A stretch of 64,000 bases of DNA. Source: Acinetobacter sp. ANC 4910 (GTDB lineage: Bacteria > Pseudomonadota > Gammaproteobacteria > Pseudomonadales > Moraxellaceae). The position numbers and the translations under genes are program-made. Where the stretch lies: positions 62,001-126,000 of the forward strand of contig NZ_SJNT01000005.1 in the NCBI RefSeq assembly GCF_004331035.1. The letters run 5' to 3'. The notes beneath the pieces are model-generated. The model did not search any database. It was given only the letters and a program-made list of their open reading frames with translations, and was not told where the DNA came from. Each line of letters begins with the position of its first letter. Position 1 is the first letter of the stretch. Below, piece by piece: positions 55,994 through 64,000 of the stretch.

Positions 55994-57442
55994 ATGAACA
56001 GTCAAACAAAAACAACAGCAATGACACCGCATGCTTTTGAGCTTCAATACTTACACGACGTACTTGAACAACAAAAGCATGCTTACCAACGTTATCCTTT
56101 ACCAACAGCAAAGGAACGTATTGATCGTTTAGCACGGCTTAAGCGTATCTTGGTTAAGTACCAAGATCAATTCGCTGAAGCAATCAACCTCGATTATGGT
56201 AACCGTTCTATCGCCGAAACCAAAATCGGTGAATTACTCACTTGCCTAGAGCAGATTAAATATTATAGCAAGCATTTAGCAAAATGGATGAAGCCCTCCA
56301 AGCGACACGTCGGAATCATCCATCAACCTGCTAAAGCTTGGGTGCAATATCAACCTTTAGGCATCATCGGTATTATTGCACCTTGGAACTATCCTTTATT
56401 GCTTTCGGTTGGCCCTCTCATTTGTGCTTTGGCTGCTGGCAACCATGCCATGATTAAAGTTTCAAGTTCATCCAGTAATTTTGGTCGTGTATTGGAACTG
56501 GCTTTATCTGAAATTTTCCCACAAGAGTTGGTAGCCGTGATTAATGGTGGTGGCAGCATTTCAGATGCCTTTAGCCATCTGGCTTTTGATAAAATTATAT
56601 TTACAGGCTCAACCAACGTTGGCAAAACCGTGATGGCAGCCGCTTCAGAAAATTTAGTCCCTGTGATTCTGGAACTAGGCGGTAAATCCCCTGTCTTGGT
56701 TCATCCATCAATTGATTTAGAAGATGTCGCACAGCGAATTGCTGTCGGAAAACTATGGAATGCAGGTCAAACCTGTGTGGCGCCAGATTTTATGTTCCTG
56801 CCCAAAGGTAAAACTCAGGAATTTATTGAAAAGTTTCAAGCTTGCGTTTTAGAGATGTACCCACATTTCAAAGATAATCAGGATTACACCTCTATTATTA
56901 ATGACAAGCAATACCGACGTATTCAAGGCTATCTGGAAGATGCTCAAGCGCATGGTGCACAAATTATTGCCATTAACCCACTGCACGAAGACCTACACGA
57001 GGTGCGTAAAATTGCCCCAACAATCGTCGCAGGCGTCACACCAGACATGCAGATTATGCAGAATGAAATCTTTGGCCCGCTTTTACCGATCATGGAATAT
57101 GATCAAATAGATGATGTAATCGACTTTATTAATAGCCGTCCTCGTCCACTTGCTTTATACTACTTCGACTTTGATCAGGCGCGTGCGGATTATGTCGCAC
57201 AGCGTACCCATTCAGGGCATTTTGGACAAAACACGGTATTAACCCATGTTGCACAAGACGATTTACCATTTGGTGGCGTTGGTGCATCAGGAATGGGTAA
57301 GTATCATGGTCCAGAAGGTTTCTTCAGTTTGTCGCATGAACGGTCTATGATGTCGAATCCAAAGCTATACAGCTTTAAATACATCCTCCCACCGTTTAAT
57401 AAGCCGATTCACAAATTGATTTTGAAAACTCTTCTTCGCTAA
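55994..57442 (+). CDS. Coniferyl-aldehyde-dehydrogenase-type NAD(P) aldehyde dehydrogenase
   Basis: Aldehyde dehydrogenase of 482 residues in the class 3-like/coniferyl group, with a hydrophobic C-terminal end. Seen: IGIIAPWNYPLLLSVGPLICALAAGNHAMIK, FTGSTNVGKTVMAAAS, ELGGKSPVLV with the general base glutamate, NAGQTCVAPDFM with the catalytic cysteine (about 256), NEIFGPLLPI and FGGVGASGMGKYHG. Substrate could be an aromatic or long-chain aldehyde. It is divergent from the TetR gene, which suggests induction by its substrate. Confidence 0.93.
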   Translation: MNSQTKTTAMTPHAFELQYLHDVLEQQKHAYQRYPLPTAKERIDRLARLKRILVKYQDQFAEAINLDYGNRSIAETKIGELLTCLEQIKYYSKHLAKWMKPSKRHVGIIHQPAKAWVQYQPLGIIGIIAPWNYPLLLSVGPLICALAAGNHAMIKVSSSSSNFGRVLELALSEIFPQELVAVINGGGSISDAFSHLAFDKIIFTGSTNVGKTVMAAASENLVPVILELGGKSPVLVHPSIDLEDVAQRIAVGKLWNAGQTCVAPDFMFLPKGKTQEFIEKFQACVLEMYPHFKDNQDYTSIINDKQYRRIQGYLEDAQAHGAQIIAINPLHEDLHEVRKIAPTIVAGVTPDMQIMQNEIFGPLLPIMEYDQIDDVIDFINSRPRPLALYYFDFDQARADYVAQRTHSGHFGQNTVLTHVAQDDLPFGGVGASGMGKYHGPEGFFSLSHERSMMSNPKLYSFKYILPPFNKPIHKLILKTLLR

Positions 57443-57603
57443 GTGATCAAGGCATGATCTATCGCGTTGGATCATGTCCCGTTTTATTAAAAATCGCTTG
57501 TCTTTTAAGCGCATTTTTGTTATAAAACGCCCCTTGAATGATTTCATCCGTTTACTTTTAATGACTAGCGCACAATCGGTGCTGTCTAGCAATGGAGTTC
57601 ACC

Positions 57604-57840
57604 ATGTCTAAGGTTTGCCAAGTTACCGGCAAGCGTCCAGTCGTTGGCAACAACGTCTCGCACGCCAATAACAAAACCAAACGCCGGTTCGAGCCGAACC
57701 TGCATCACCACCGTTTCTGGTTAGAAAGCGAAAAACGTTTCGTACGTCTTCGTTTAACCACTAAGGGTATGCGTATTATCGACAAATTGGGCATTGAAAA
57801 GGTTGTTGCTGACCTTCGTGCTCAAGGTCAAAAGATCTAA
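57604..57840 (+). CDS. rpmB: 50S ribosomal protein L28
   Basis: Large-subunit ribosomal protein of 78 residues: [29 protein letters not shown], then [36 protein letters not shown] at 57604 has a GGAG eight bases upstream; the in-frame ATG at 57592 contains that site and is rejected. It forms an operon with rpmG, whose start follows 12 bp later with its own GGAG. Confidence 0.98.
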
Positions 57841-57852
57841 GGAGTCTGAACC

Positions 57853-58008
57853 ATGCGTGATAAAATTCGCTTAGTTTCTACTGCTGGTACAGGTTATTTC
57901 TATACCACGACTAAGAACAAACGTACTATGCCGGAAAAAATGGAAATCAAAAAATTTGATCCAAAAATCCGTCAACACGTAATCTTCAAAGAAGCTAAAA
58001 TTAAATAA
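57853..58008 (+). CDS. rpmG: 50S ribosomal protein L33
   Basis: Large-subunit ribosomal protein of 51 residues. It reads [19 protein letters not shown], then [18 protein letters not shown] and ends [13 protein letters not shown]. No cysteines are present, so it is the zinc-free type. GGAG lies 9 bases before ATG. Together with rpmB it is a two-gene ribosomal operon ending in a terminator. Confidence 0.98.
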   Translation: MRDKIRLVSTAGTGYFYTTTKNKRTMPEKMEIKKFDPKIRQHVIFKEAKIK

Positions 58009-58027
58009 TTTTAGCTTCTTAAAAAAA

Positions 58028-58055
58028 AACGACCTAATCTTAGGTCGTTTTTTTT
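58028..58055 (+). terminator. Intrinsic terminator of rpmB-rpmG
   Basis: Stem AACGACCTA / TAGGTCGTT with a four-base loop, A-rich before and eight T after. Confidence 0.95.
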
Positions 58056-58152
58056 GCATTTTTTTTATGCATCTTGATAAACTTAAAACAATTTTTGGCA
58101 TTCTTTGTGCTTATTTTCTTTTCACCCTTAACCTGTGTTTAAGGAGTTTTTA

Positions 58153-59871
58153 GTGCCACATAATGTAGATCTCATCATACTACTGGCTTTTGGGTTTGGG
58201 CTCGCACTTATTTTTGGTTACCTTGCTGCCCGTTTACGCCTCCCTCCACTGATTGGGTATTTAGTTGCTGGCATTATTCTTAGCCCAAATACCCCAGGAA
58301 TTGTTGCAGACATTCAACTCGCCAACCAACTTGCCGAACTGGGTGTTATGTTCCTGATGTTTGGGGTCGGCATGCACTTTTCGCTGAATGATCTCTTACA
58401 AGTCCGACGCATTGCACTGCCTGGTGCCATTTTACAAATTGCCGTGGCAACGCTATTAGGACTTGGAGTTTCCATGCTTTGGGGATGGAGCTTTGGTTCA
58501 GCACTGGTATTCGGTCTAAGTTTATCGTGTGCCAGTACTGTGGTATTACTCAAAGCCCTAGGGGATCGAGGTCTACTCAATTCAGTCAATGGTAAAATTG
58601 CGGTGGGCTGGCTCTTGGTTGAAGATCTGGTCATGGTCTTGGTGTTGGTCTTACTCCCTGCAACAGCGGTATTGCTGGGTGGTGAATCCATAACTACTCA
58701 CGGTGGCAATGATAATATTTGGCTCACCTTGGGACTGACGTTATTAAAAGTTGCTGGCTTCATTGCCTTTATGCTGATTGTAGGTAAACGTTTAGTACCC
58801 ATGATTATGCAGGTGGTTGCGCGTTTGGGTTCTCGTGAGCTGTTTACCCTCACTGTAGTTGCTGCCGCTGTTTCGATTGCTTTTGGTGCCTATAAAGTCT
58901 TTGGCGTTTCTATGGCACTTGGCGCATTCTTTGCGGGTATGGTCGTCAAAGAATCCGACTTTAGCCATCGGGCCGAAGAAGAAACACTCCCTTTACGTGA
59001 AATCTTTTCCATCCTGTTTTTTGTTTCAGTCGGCATGCTGTTTGATCCACGCATTTTATGGGAACAGCCTGAACATGTCTTGGCGGTCGTTGCAATTATC
59101 ATGATTGGTAAAACCATTGCAGCGATGGCACTGGTGCTGTTTTTCCGCTATCCGATCAATACTGCCCTAACCGTGGGTGCGAGTTTGGCACAAATTGGGG
59201 AATTCTCCTTTATTCTTGCCACGCTAGGGCTCTCGTTAAAACTGCTTTCGCTTGAAGGACAAAACTTGATTTTGGCAGGGGCACTCATTTCCATTACCTT
59301 AAACTCCTTTATTTTCTCTGCGATAGAACCGCTTCAAAACTGGATTCGCGAGCGCTCATCATTAGCACGCTTGCTAGAACGTAGTGGTGACCCTCTGGCA
59401 ATGTTACCCGATGAAGTTTCACAAGATTATCTGCGTGATCAAGTGGTGATTGTCGGACATGGTGAAGTGGGACGACGCATCACCAAAACCCTGATGGCAG
59501 AAGACATTAAAGTGGTGATTGCAGAAGAAAACCGCGAAATCGTAGAAAACCTCCGTGAAAAAGGCATCGCTGCTGTCTCTGGTGTGGCGACCGAGCCTGG
59601 CGTACTGATTCAAGCCCATATTCAACATGCGCGATTATTGGTGCTATCACCTATGGATATTATTGATATCCATAAAATTGTTGATATTGCCAAAACCCTA
59701 AATCCGCAAATTCAGGTGCTGATTTGCGCGGAAAGCAAACAAGAAGCCGAAGTAATCCGTAAGGAAAACATTGGCGATGTGTATTTTGCCAAAGAAGAAA
59801 TGGCCAAAAATATGAGCAATCATATTCTTAATCAAATTGAAATTGCACATCATCAAGCACCTAGCCATTAG
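58153..59871 (+). CDS. ybaL: Kef/YbaL-type cation:proton antiporter with RCK domain
   Basis: Inner-membrane antiporter of about 572 residues. Twelve helices form a CPA2 Na+/H+-exchanger domain (about 1-390), with RLPPLIGYLVAGIILSPNTPG, ELGVMFLMFGVGMHFS and the GWLLVEDLVMVLVLVLLPA signature. A C-terminal TrkA-N (RCK) Rossmann domain follows with VVIVGHGEVGRRI (nucleotide loop). The order and motifs match E. coli YbaL closely; the ion and regulator are not established. GTG at 58153 has AAGGAG six bases upstream; the frame's earlier GTG at 58135 lies before that site. Read as potassium or proton homeostasis. Confidence 0.92.
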   Translation: MPHNVDLIILLAFGFGLALIFGYLAARLRLPPLIGYLVAGIILSPNTPGIVADIQLANQLAELGVMFLMFGVGMHFSLNDLLQVRRIALPGAILQIAVATLLGLGVSMLWGWSFGSALVFGLSLSCASTVVLLKALGDRGLLNSVNGKIAVGWLLVEDLVMVLVLVLLPATAVLLGGESITTHGGNDNIWLTLGLTLLKVAGFIAFMLIVGKRLVPMIMQVVARLGSRELFTLTVVAAAVSIAFGAYKVFGVSMALGAFFAGMVVKESDFSHRAEEETLPLREIFSILFFVSVGMLFDPRILWEQPEHVLAVVAIIMIGKTIAAMALVLFFRYPINTALTVGASLAQIGEFSFILATLGLSLKLLSLEGQNLILAGALISITLNSFIFSAIEPLQNWIRERSSLARLLERSGDPLAMLPDEVSQDYLRDQVVIVGHGEVGRRITKTLMAEDIKVVIAEENREIVENLREKGIAAVSGVATEPGVLIQAHIQHARLLVLSPMDIIDIHKIVDIAKTLNPQIQVLICAESKQEAEVIRKENIGDVYFAKEEMAKNMSNHILNQIEIAHHQAPSH

Positions 59872-59894
59872 GCTTTGCACTTCATCTTGAACAT

Positions 59895-59924
59895 AAAAAA
59901 AGCGCACTTCATGTGCGCTTTTTT
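59895..59924. terminator. Bidirectional terminator after ybaL
   Basis: Stem AAAAAAGCGCAC / GTGCGCTTTTTT with a five-base loop, between convergent genes. Confidence 0.95.
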
Positions 59925-59936
59925 AGCCAATATGGA

Positions 59937-60215
59937 TTAGCTCATAAACTGTGGTTTTTCGTCCACAACCTCGGCTTGCCATTCATTCACTTGTTTTTCA
60001 AGCAAGCCAAATAAAGCCGCCTGAATCATGTGCTGTGCAATCACGGCTGTTTGGTCACCCAGTAACGCTTTAACTTCGTCGTTAAACTGAATTTTGACCA
60101 AAGGTTCTTTTTCCGAGCCCGCATTTCGCAACGCCAACTCACCACCTTCAAGTTGAACCAACTCGAGAACCGCTTCCTGATTCCCAAATAATTCTTTCAA
60201 TTGCTCTATAGACAT
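59937..60215 (-). CDS. Conserved hypothetical acidic protein, 92 residues
   Basis: Unrecognised cytoplasmic protein of 92 residues, acidic, with alternating helix and strand (EAVLELVQLEGGELALRN, PLVKIQFNDEVKALLG, TAVIAQHMIQAALFGLLEKQVNEW). ATG at 60215 has GGAGGA seven bases upstream, which is decisive over the longer frame from 60257. No signal peptide or membrane segment. The neighbour upstream on the same strand is a DUF6586-like gene 109 bp away. Confidence 0.8.
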   Translation of the reverse strand: MSIEQLKELFGNQEAVLELVQLEGGELALRNAGSEKEPLVKIQFNDEVKALLGDQTAVIAQHMIQAALFGLLEKQVNEWQAEVVDEKPQFMS

Positions 60216-60324
60216 ATGTTCCTCCATGTTCAACATGGTGGCAAAGGCCTGTTGCACTTTGCATCGCTTAGACTAATTAATATCGGGTCAAAAATCCAAA
60301 CTTCAAGCACTCACCCTCTTTTCC

Positions 60325-60828
60325 TTAAAATTCGACCATTTCGTTACGAAAGCCATCAATTAATTGAGTCAGATCACGATGCCACTCACGTAAAATCTTG
60401 GTATCTGGCAACCATGCCTGAGGGGTTTGCGTCACCTTAATAATTAAGTTGGAAGAGGTTTCATCTTCTGGTTCTGGTGCACTTGGTTCTGGTGCATACT
60501 GACACATCCGATAAGCACGTTTCAGTTCCGCAATAAAACCATCTTTAGAAAGCTGCTGCATCACCACTACTTCAGGAGAAACCTGACCCTTAGCCGCCAT
60601 CAACTCTTCAATCGACTTCAAGGTCGGCTGAAAATCATTGAGACGGTAATAACGCACCAATTCCTGCAAAAATGCCAGCACTGCGCCATGCAAATGAAAA
60701 ACCGCAGCTTCACGGTAAGCCTGAGCTTGTTGAATATGATCGATTTGCTCTGCTTGCTGGCACGACAAACGTGCAAAATATAATTTCTGGTTGGTTCGGT
60801 CGGCATGAAAGCGAGCTACACGAGACAT
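60325..60828 (-). CDS. DUF6586-like protein
   Basis: Protein of 167 residues resembling the DUF6586 family known from Pseudomonas and relatives. It has N-terminal RTNQKLYFARL, then REAAVFHLHGAVLAFLQELVRYYRL, an acidic Pro/Glu-rich linker (APEPSAPEPEDETSS), and a C-terminal LREWHRDLTQLIDGFRNEMVEF. No known activity. It is mostly helical and has no signal peptide. The family name is given from memory and not searched. Confidence 0.7.
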   Translation of the reverse strand: MSRVARFHADRTNQKLYFARLSCQQAEQIDHIQQAQAYREAAVFHLHGAVLAFLQELVRYYRLNDFQPTLKSIEELMAAKGQVSPEVVVMQQLSKDGFIAELKRAYRMCQYAPEPSAPEPEDETSSNLIIKVTQTPQAWLPDTKILREWHRDLTQLIDGFRNEMVEF

Positions 60829-60954
60829 ACAATTTTCCTAATTTTTGGGCATTTGTTTCAGGTCTAAGATTAAACTTAATTGAATTCAATGCACAATAAA
60901 AAATTACACCGCATCCCATTCCACTCAATAAGTTTTTCTCATTATTCTTCCATA

Positions 60955-60981
60955 AAAAAGGAGCATCAATTGCTCCTTTTT
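60955..60981 (-). terminator. Intrinsic terminator of the RRM gene
   Basis: Stem AAAAAGGAGCA / TGCTCCTTTTT with a five-base loop, directly after the RRM protein stop codon. Confidence 0.93.
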
Positions 60982-60983
60982 AC

Positions 60984-61244
60984 TTATGCTTCTGGCTTCT
61001 CAGGTTTATTTTCCGCCTGCTTCACACGAATCCCAGTGCCATGTAAACGCAAAGTATTTAAAGCTTTAATGGCTTTCACCGCTTCACGACCATGTGGCAT
61101 ATCTACAAAAGCAAAGCCTTTAGATTTACCTGTTTCGGCATCTAAAACCAATTTGCAGGTTTCTACGGTGCCATATTGTTGGAACAGTTTCAGTAACTCA
61201 GCTTCTGTGACAGTACGTTCTAAATTACGAACTAAAATTTTCAT
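60984..61244 (-). CDS. Small RRM-type RNA-binding protein
   Basis: Single RNA-recognition-motif protein of 86 residues: RNP2 KILVRNL, RNP1 KGFAFVDM, and the linking helices with EAELLKLFQQYG and GREAVKAIKALN. The tail is lysine/glutamate-rich. Such stand-alone RRM proteins occur in several proteobacteria and cyanobacteria; targets are unknown. ATG at 61244 has GAAGG seven bases upstream. The frame continues upstream to 61337, but that stretch holds this ribosome site and does not look coding. Confidence 0.92.
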   Translation of the reverse strand: MKILVRNLERTVTEAELLKLFQQYGTVETCKLVLDAETGKSKGFAFVDMPHGREAVKAIKALNTLRLHGTGIRVKQAENKPEKPEA

Positions 61245-61342
61245 TTTACAACCTTCAAAAATAGGCAAAATCATCAAAAAGCAATCGCCTACGCTACTTT
61301 CTGAACATTGCACATCAAATACAACATTGGAATCCACTTAGT

Positions 61343-63331
61343 TTAATCGAGATTAATCCCAAAATCTAAATTAATCGACTGGCGCTCAATTAAGGCACTT
61401 TTAACTGTTTGCTGGCGGGGTTTATGATGGGTTTCCAGCGTACATAAATTTCGGGTCAGATCATTTAAGAAATAACTTTCAACTTTACGCCCTTGTTCAT
61501 CTACCATATCTCGCGCCCACAGATTCAGATTTTGCTTGGTGAGAATAAGTTCGTTCTGTGCACGGGTGAGTGCCACATAGAGTACCCGACGTTCTTCCTC
61601 GACTGCATCAAAATCACCCTGAGCACGTGCATGTGGGTACTGTCCAGCCGTTACATTTGCGACATAACATACTTTCTGCTCCGTACCTTTGGCAGAATGA
61701 ATGGTAATTAATGTGACCACATCTGTATCGGACTGGCGTTCAATTTCAGAAATGGAGACAGGGTCAAGCACATATTCCTCAAGAAATTCACTTAATTGCC
61801 CATGTTTGGATGCCAATTGTTTGACCAAATCAAAGTCACCTTGGCGACGGTTCCAGTCTTTTTTGTAGTTCTCAGCCAATTGCACTTCAATGGCCTGAAT
61901 ACCCAAACTAACGCACGCTTGCACGTCTTGCTTCAGCACCGTCATCTGTTTCATCATCAATAAGGTTTCAACAGGAATACGTCCAAATTGTTCTAATTGA
62001 TTAAAAATCACTTCGAATTCAGGTTGAAGTAACAATTGTTGCGCCAAACGACTTGCCCCCACATCCCCCACCCCATTCCACAGGGTAAGAAAGCGCATCC
62101 ACGCAATATCATCCAAAGGATTAGCAATCACACGCAATAAACTGAGTAAATCTTTGACATGTGCTGTTTCAAGCAGTTTCATCCCCCCAATAAAGCGATA
62201 AGGGACATTAGCAGCAATACATGCTGCTTCAATATGCCGTGCAGCAAAGCTTGAGCGGACCAAGACCATATGATCCGACCATTTCTGCCCCTGCAAATAA
62301 TGGCGCTCTTTAATATCAATGGCGATCCATTTGGCTTCATCAAACTCATTCGGGAAAATATGCATACGGGGTTTTACACCCTCGCCCCGATAGGCATCAA
62401 GACGCTTGTCATATTGAATTTCAGATTGATCGAGCAACCAATTGGAGAGGTCTAAAATTTCTTGGGTGGAACGATAGTTTTGCTCAAGTTTAAACACTTG
62501 GGCATTCGGCACACGCTCTTTAAAATGATGAATATTTTCAAAATCTGCCCCACGGAAGCCGTAGATGGATTGTGCATCATCGCCAACACAGAACAGACTG
62601 ACTTGATCTTTCAGGGGTTCAAGCAATGCCCACTGTAAGGGATTGGTGTCCTGCATCTCATCCACCAGCATGTGCTTGCAGATGGATGCGACATAATCAA
62701 CCAAGCCTTCAGATTGATCGAGTGCTGATGCTACAATCGCCAAAATATCATCATAGTCCAGAAAGCTACGCGCACGCTTGCGTGTCTCATACTCTTGCAT
62801 GATCTTGGCAATTTGATCCTTAAATGCCAAATATTCAGGATGTTGCTTTTCTAAAGCATCACTCAATTTCTGGCGAGTATTGCGTGCAAAAGAATACAAA
62901 TCACACAGCTCTTGTGGTTTAGGCAACTGATTGGGATTTTTCTTATCATCTTTTCCGCGAATCAGGCGGAACATCATCAGTTGATCATCCCGATCGATAA
63001 TCGAGAATTGCTCTAGACCAAAGGCTTTCGGTACACGGCGCAGCAGGTACATACAAAACGTATGAAAAGTCGATGCACGTAGTCCTTGAGCTTGCTCCCC
63101 CAAAGCCAACTCTACTCGGGCTACGATTTCACTGGCTGAACGACGAGTAAAAGTTAAAATCTGAATTTGGTTGGCGGGGATGCCTTGATCAATCAGGTAC
63201 GCAGCACGTGCCACAATGGTTTTGGTTTTGCCACAGCCAGCCCCTGCGAGCACCAGACTGTGTTGCGACGCAGTCGTGGCAGCTTGTTTTTGTTGCGGGT
63301 TTAATTCATCAATTAGGCTGGCTAAACTCAT
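61343..63331 (-). CDS. UvrD/Rep-family ATP-dependent helicase
   Basis: Superfamily 1A DNA helicase of 662 residues. The motifs run in order: Q motif LNPQQKQAA, Walker A AGAGCGKTKT (about 28-37), motif Ia TFTRRSASEI, motif II LVDEMQDTN, motif III GDDAQSIYGFRGAD, motif IV NYRST, motif V TIHSAKGTE and motif VI YVALTRAQNE. It is close in length to Rep/UvrD but lacks a clear PcrA-type C-terminal Tudor tail by eye, so the exact subgroup is open. Its 5' region is 411 bp from the glycerate kinase gene. Confidence 0.93.
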   Translation of the reverse strand: MSLASLIDELNPQQKQAATTASQHSLVLAGAGCGKTKTIVARAAYLIDQGIPANQIQILTFTRRSASEIVARVELALGEQAQGLRASTFHTFCMYLLRRVPKAFGLEQFSIIDRDDQLMMFRLIRGKDDKKNPNQLPKPQELCDLYSFARNTRQKLSDALEKQHPEYLAFKDQIAKIMQEYETRKRARSFLDYDDILAIVASALDQSEGLVDYVASICKHMLVDEMQDTNPLQWALLEPLKDQVSLFCVGDDAQSIYGFRGADFENIHHFKERVPNAQVFKLEQNYRSTQEILDLSNWLLDQSEIQYDKRLDAYRGEGVKPRMHIFPNEFDEAKWIAIDIKERHYLQGQKWSDHMVLVRSSFAARHIEAACIAANVPYRFIGGMKLLETAHVKDLLSLLRVIANPLDDIAWMRFLTLWNGVGDVGASRLAQQLLLQPEFEVIFNQLEQFGRIPVETLLMMKQMTVLKQDVQACVSLGIQAIEVQLAENYKKDWNRRQGDFDLVKQLASKHGQLSEFLEEYVLDPVSISEIERQSDTDVVTLITIHSAKGTEQKVCYVANVTAGQYPHARAQGDFDAVEEERRVLYVALTRAQNELILTKQNLNLWARDMVDEQGRKVESYFLNDLTRNLCTLETHHKPRQQTVKSALIERQSINLDFGINLD

Positions 63332-63742
63332 AATGTCTCATCGTACTGGGGAGATGGCTAGTTTAACAGAGCTATAGATGAATTATGAATTTTAGCCGGA
63401 TGATCATGGCATCGTTTGATCTATAAAAAATGAGCCGATCAAAATAAATCATTACAGATCAATAATGACCATGACAATAGAATGAGCATTTTTTAAATCA
63501 AAGCAATTTAAATCAACCAAAATGTCTGGATTTAATTTATAAAATCTATCCCGACGGATACGCCGATTTTTAATTTCAGAAAAAATTTGATACGAGACAA
63601 AACAGCATGGATGCCATTCGTTGGATTGGGGTATAGGGACATATCCTCAATCCAACAAAGGATTTTTGTTAGTTTTTATCCTTGAAAAGTAAGGTATTCC
63701 CTATACAAAAAGTATTTAAATTCATTGAGAATAATGTGATTG
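63332..63742. other. Intergenic region with an imperfect hairpin
   Basis: 410 bp without a supported gene. At 63620-63656 the arms GTTGGATTGGGGTAT and ATATCCTCAATCCAAC form a near-perfect stem with a six-base loop (one mismatch and a one-base bulge). The rest is AT-rich; part must be the helicase promoter. Confidence 0.5.
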
Positions 63743-64000
63743 TTAGGGCGTTAGGGCTAAGATCCTAGCAACATTCTGACAGGTTCTTTCCAAATTTTTC
63801 TCTCCATTTTCTAAAGCTGCTTGCAAATCACAAGCACCATCCATAATACCGAAAATCGCAGTAAAACCTGCTGCATGAAGTTCTTCTACGCCCTGACCCA
63901 CATAGCCTGCACAAGCAATCACAGGTTTATTCAATCTTTTGGCAACTTGTGCGACACCATAGGGTGTTTTGCCAAATTTGGTTTGAAAATCTATGCCGCC
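63743..64000 (-). CDS. glxK: Glycerate kinase, C-terminal part
   Basis: The frame is open to the right edge, so only the last 85 residues are present. They read GGIDFQTKFGKTPYGVAQVAKR, then PVIACAGYVGQG, FTAIFGIMDGACDLQAALENG and a helical end. That is how type I glycerate kinases (GarK/GlxK family) close, with the D-x-Q-T...GK-x-P-x-G-V-A motif. The enzyme phosphorylates glycerate to a phosphoglycerate in glyoxylate or glucarate use. An apparent internal start in this piece is a TTG read as leucine. Garl or glx type cannot be decided. Confidence 0.88.
   Translation of the reverse strand, partial: GGIDFQTKFGKTPYGVAQVAKRLNKPVIACAGYVGQGVEELHAAGFTAIFGIMDGACDLQAALENGEKNLERTCQNVARILALTP

Noticed and set aside
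58135..58152. Longer N-terminus for the YbaL-type antiporter
   Set aside because: The AAGGAG inside this stretch fits as ribosome site for the GTG at 58153.
1..64000. tRNA, rRNA, CRISPR arrays, insertion sequences or prophage
   Set aside because: I looked through the gene-free stretches and saw no cloverleaf-like gene, spaced repeats, transposase or integrase. A tRNA or repeat scan would be decisive.

Overview
The window looks like chromosome from an Acinetobacter species (Moraxellaceae, Gammaproteobacteria). This rests on moderate-to-low GC, a class I iron-sulfur fumarase, a PiuA/PiuC siderophore receptor and hydroxylase pair, the metX-metW-rdgB neighbourhood, the tig-clpP-clpX block, and close resemblance of ProA, Pta and GlnE to Acinetobacter proteins. 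The species cannot be fixed from the sequence alone. No rRNA, tRNA, CRISPR array, insertion sequence or prophage was seen. This is mostly ordinary core chromosome with a few accessory or regulatory islands.

Layout. 1-7.6 kb: the start of glnE (cut by the left edge), an orphan soluble histidine kinase, a Cache-GGDEF diguanylate cyclase and an MHYT-GGDEF-EAL protein. 7.8-13.7 kb: the tail-specific protease Prc, NagZ, a methyltransferase and an alpha/beta hydrolase fused to a PilZ-like domain. 13.9-22.3 kb: proA, a small membrane protein, ackA-pta, a second methyltransferase, an EamA exporter and an AraC-family regulator whose stop codon lies in a 24-copy perfect 8-bp tandem repeat. 22.4-22.7 kb: an unlisted 28-codon membrane microprotein behind a near-consensus Pho box. 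22.9-29.4 kb: fumarase, a DUF2059 protein, a DUF2846-like lipoprotein, then clpX, clpP and tig. 29.7-34.2 kb: a decayed TonB-dependent receptor, then an intact Fur-type receptor (PiuA-like) and PiuC. 34.4-40 kb: a leucine-rich leader peptide and leuA, the overlapping metX-metW-Sel1 genes, and rdgB. 40-45 kb: an AEC transporter, tatABC and a PhoX-family protein with a Tat lipoprotein signal. 45-52 kb: an NRDE protein, lgt, two related small membrane proteins, a cysteine-peptidase-like protein without signal peptide, thyA, folA, a DUF4105 protein, a META lipoprotein and msrA. 52-64 kb: tonB-exbB-exbD, purU, a TetR regulator divergent from an aldehyde dehydrogenase with a strong palindrome between them, rpmB-rpmG, a YbaL-type antiporter, small conserved proteins, an RRM protein, a UvrD-like helicase and the end of a glycerate kinase gene.

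Shared themes. Iron: the TonB-ExbB-ExbD energy complex, PiuA, PiuC, a receptor relic and two candidate Fur sites. Phosphate: a near-consensus Pho box before the microprotein and a weaker phased repeat before the PhoX gene, which sits directly after the Tat translocase it should need. Cyclic di-GMP: a cyclase with an intact inhibitory site, a dual GGDEF/EAL enzyme with all recognisable catalytic motifs, and a PilZ-like effector enzyme within about 10 kb. Many gene ends carry clear intrinsic terminators, which make the transcription units easy to read.

The least explained items are the 8-bp repeat array with its adjacent Pho-box microprotein, the PilZ-like hydrolase, the lone cysteine-peptidase-like protein, the MLEFW protein pair and the putative leuA leader peptide.
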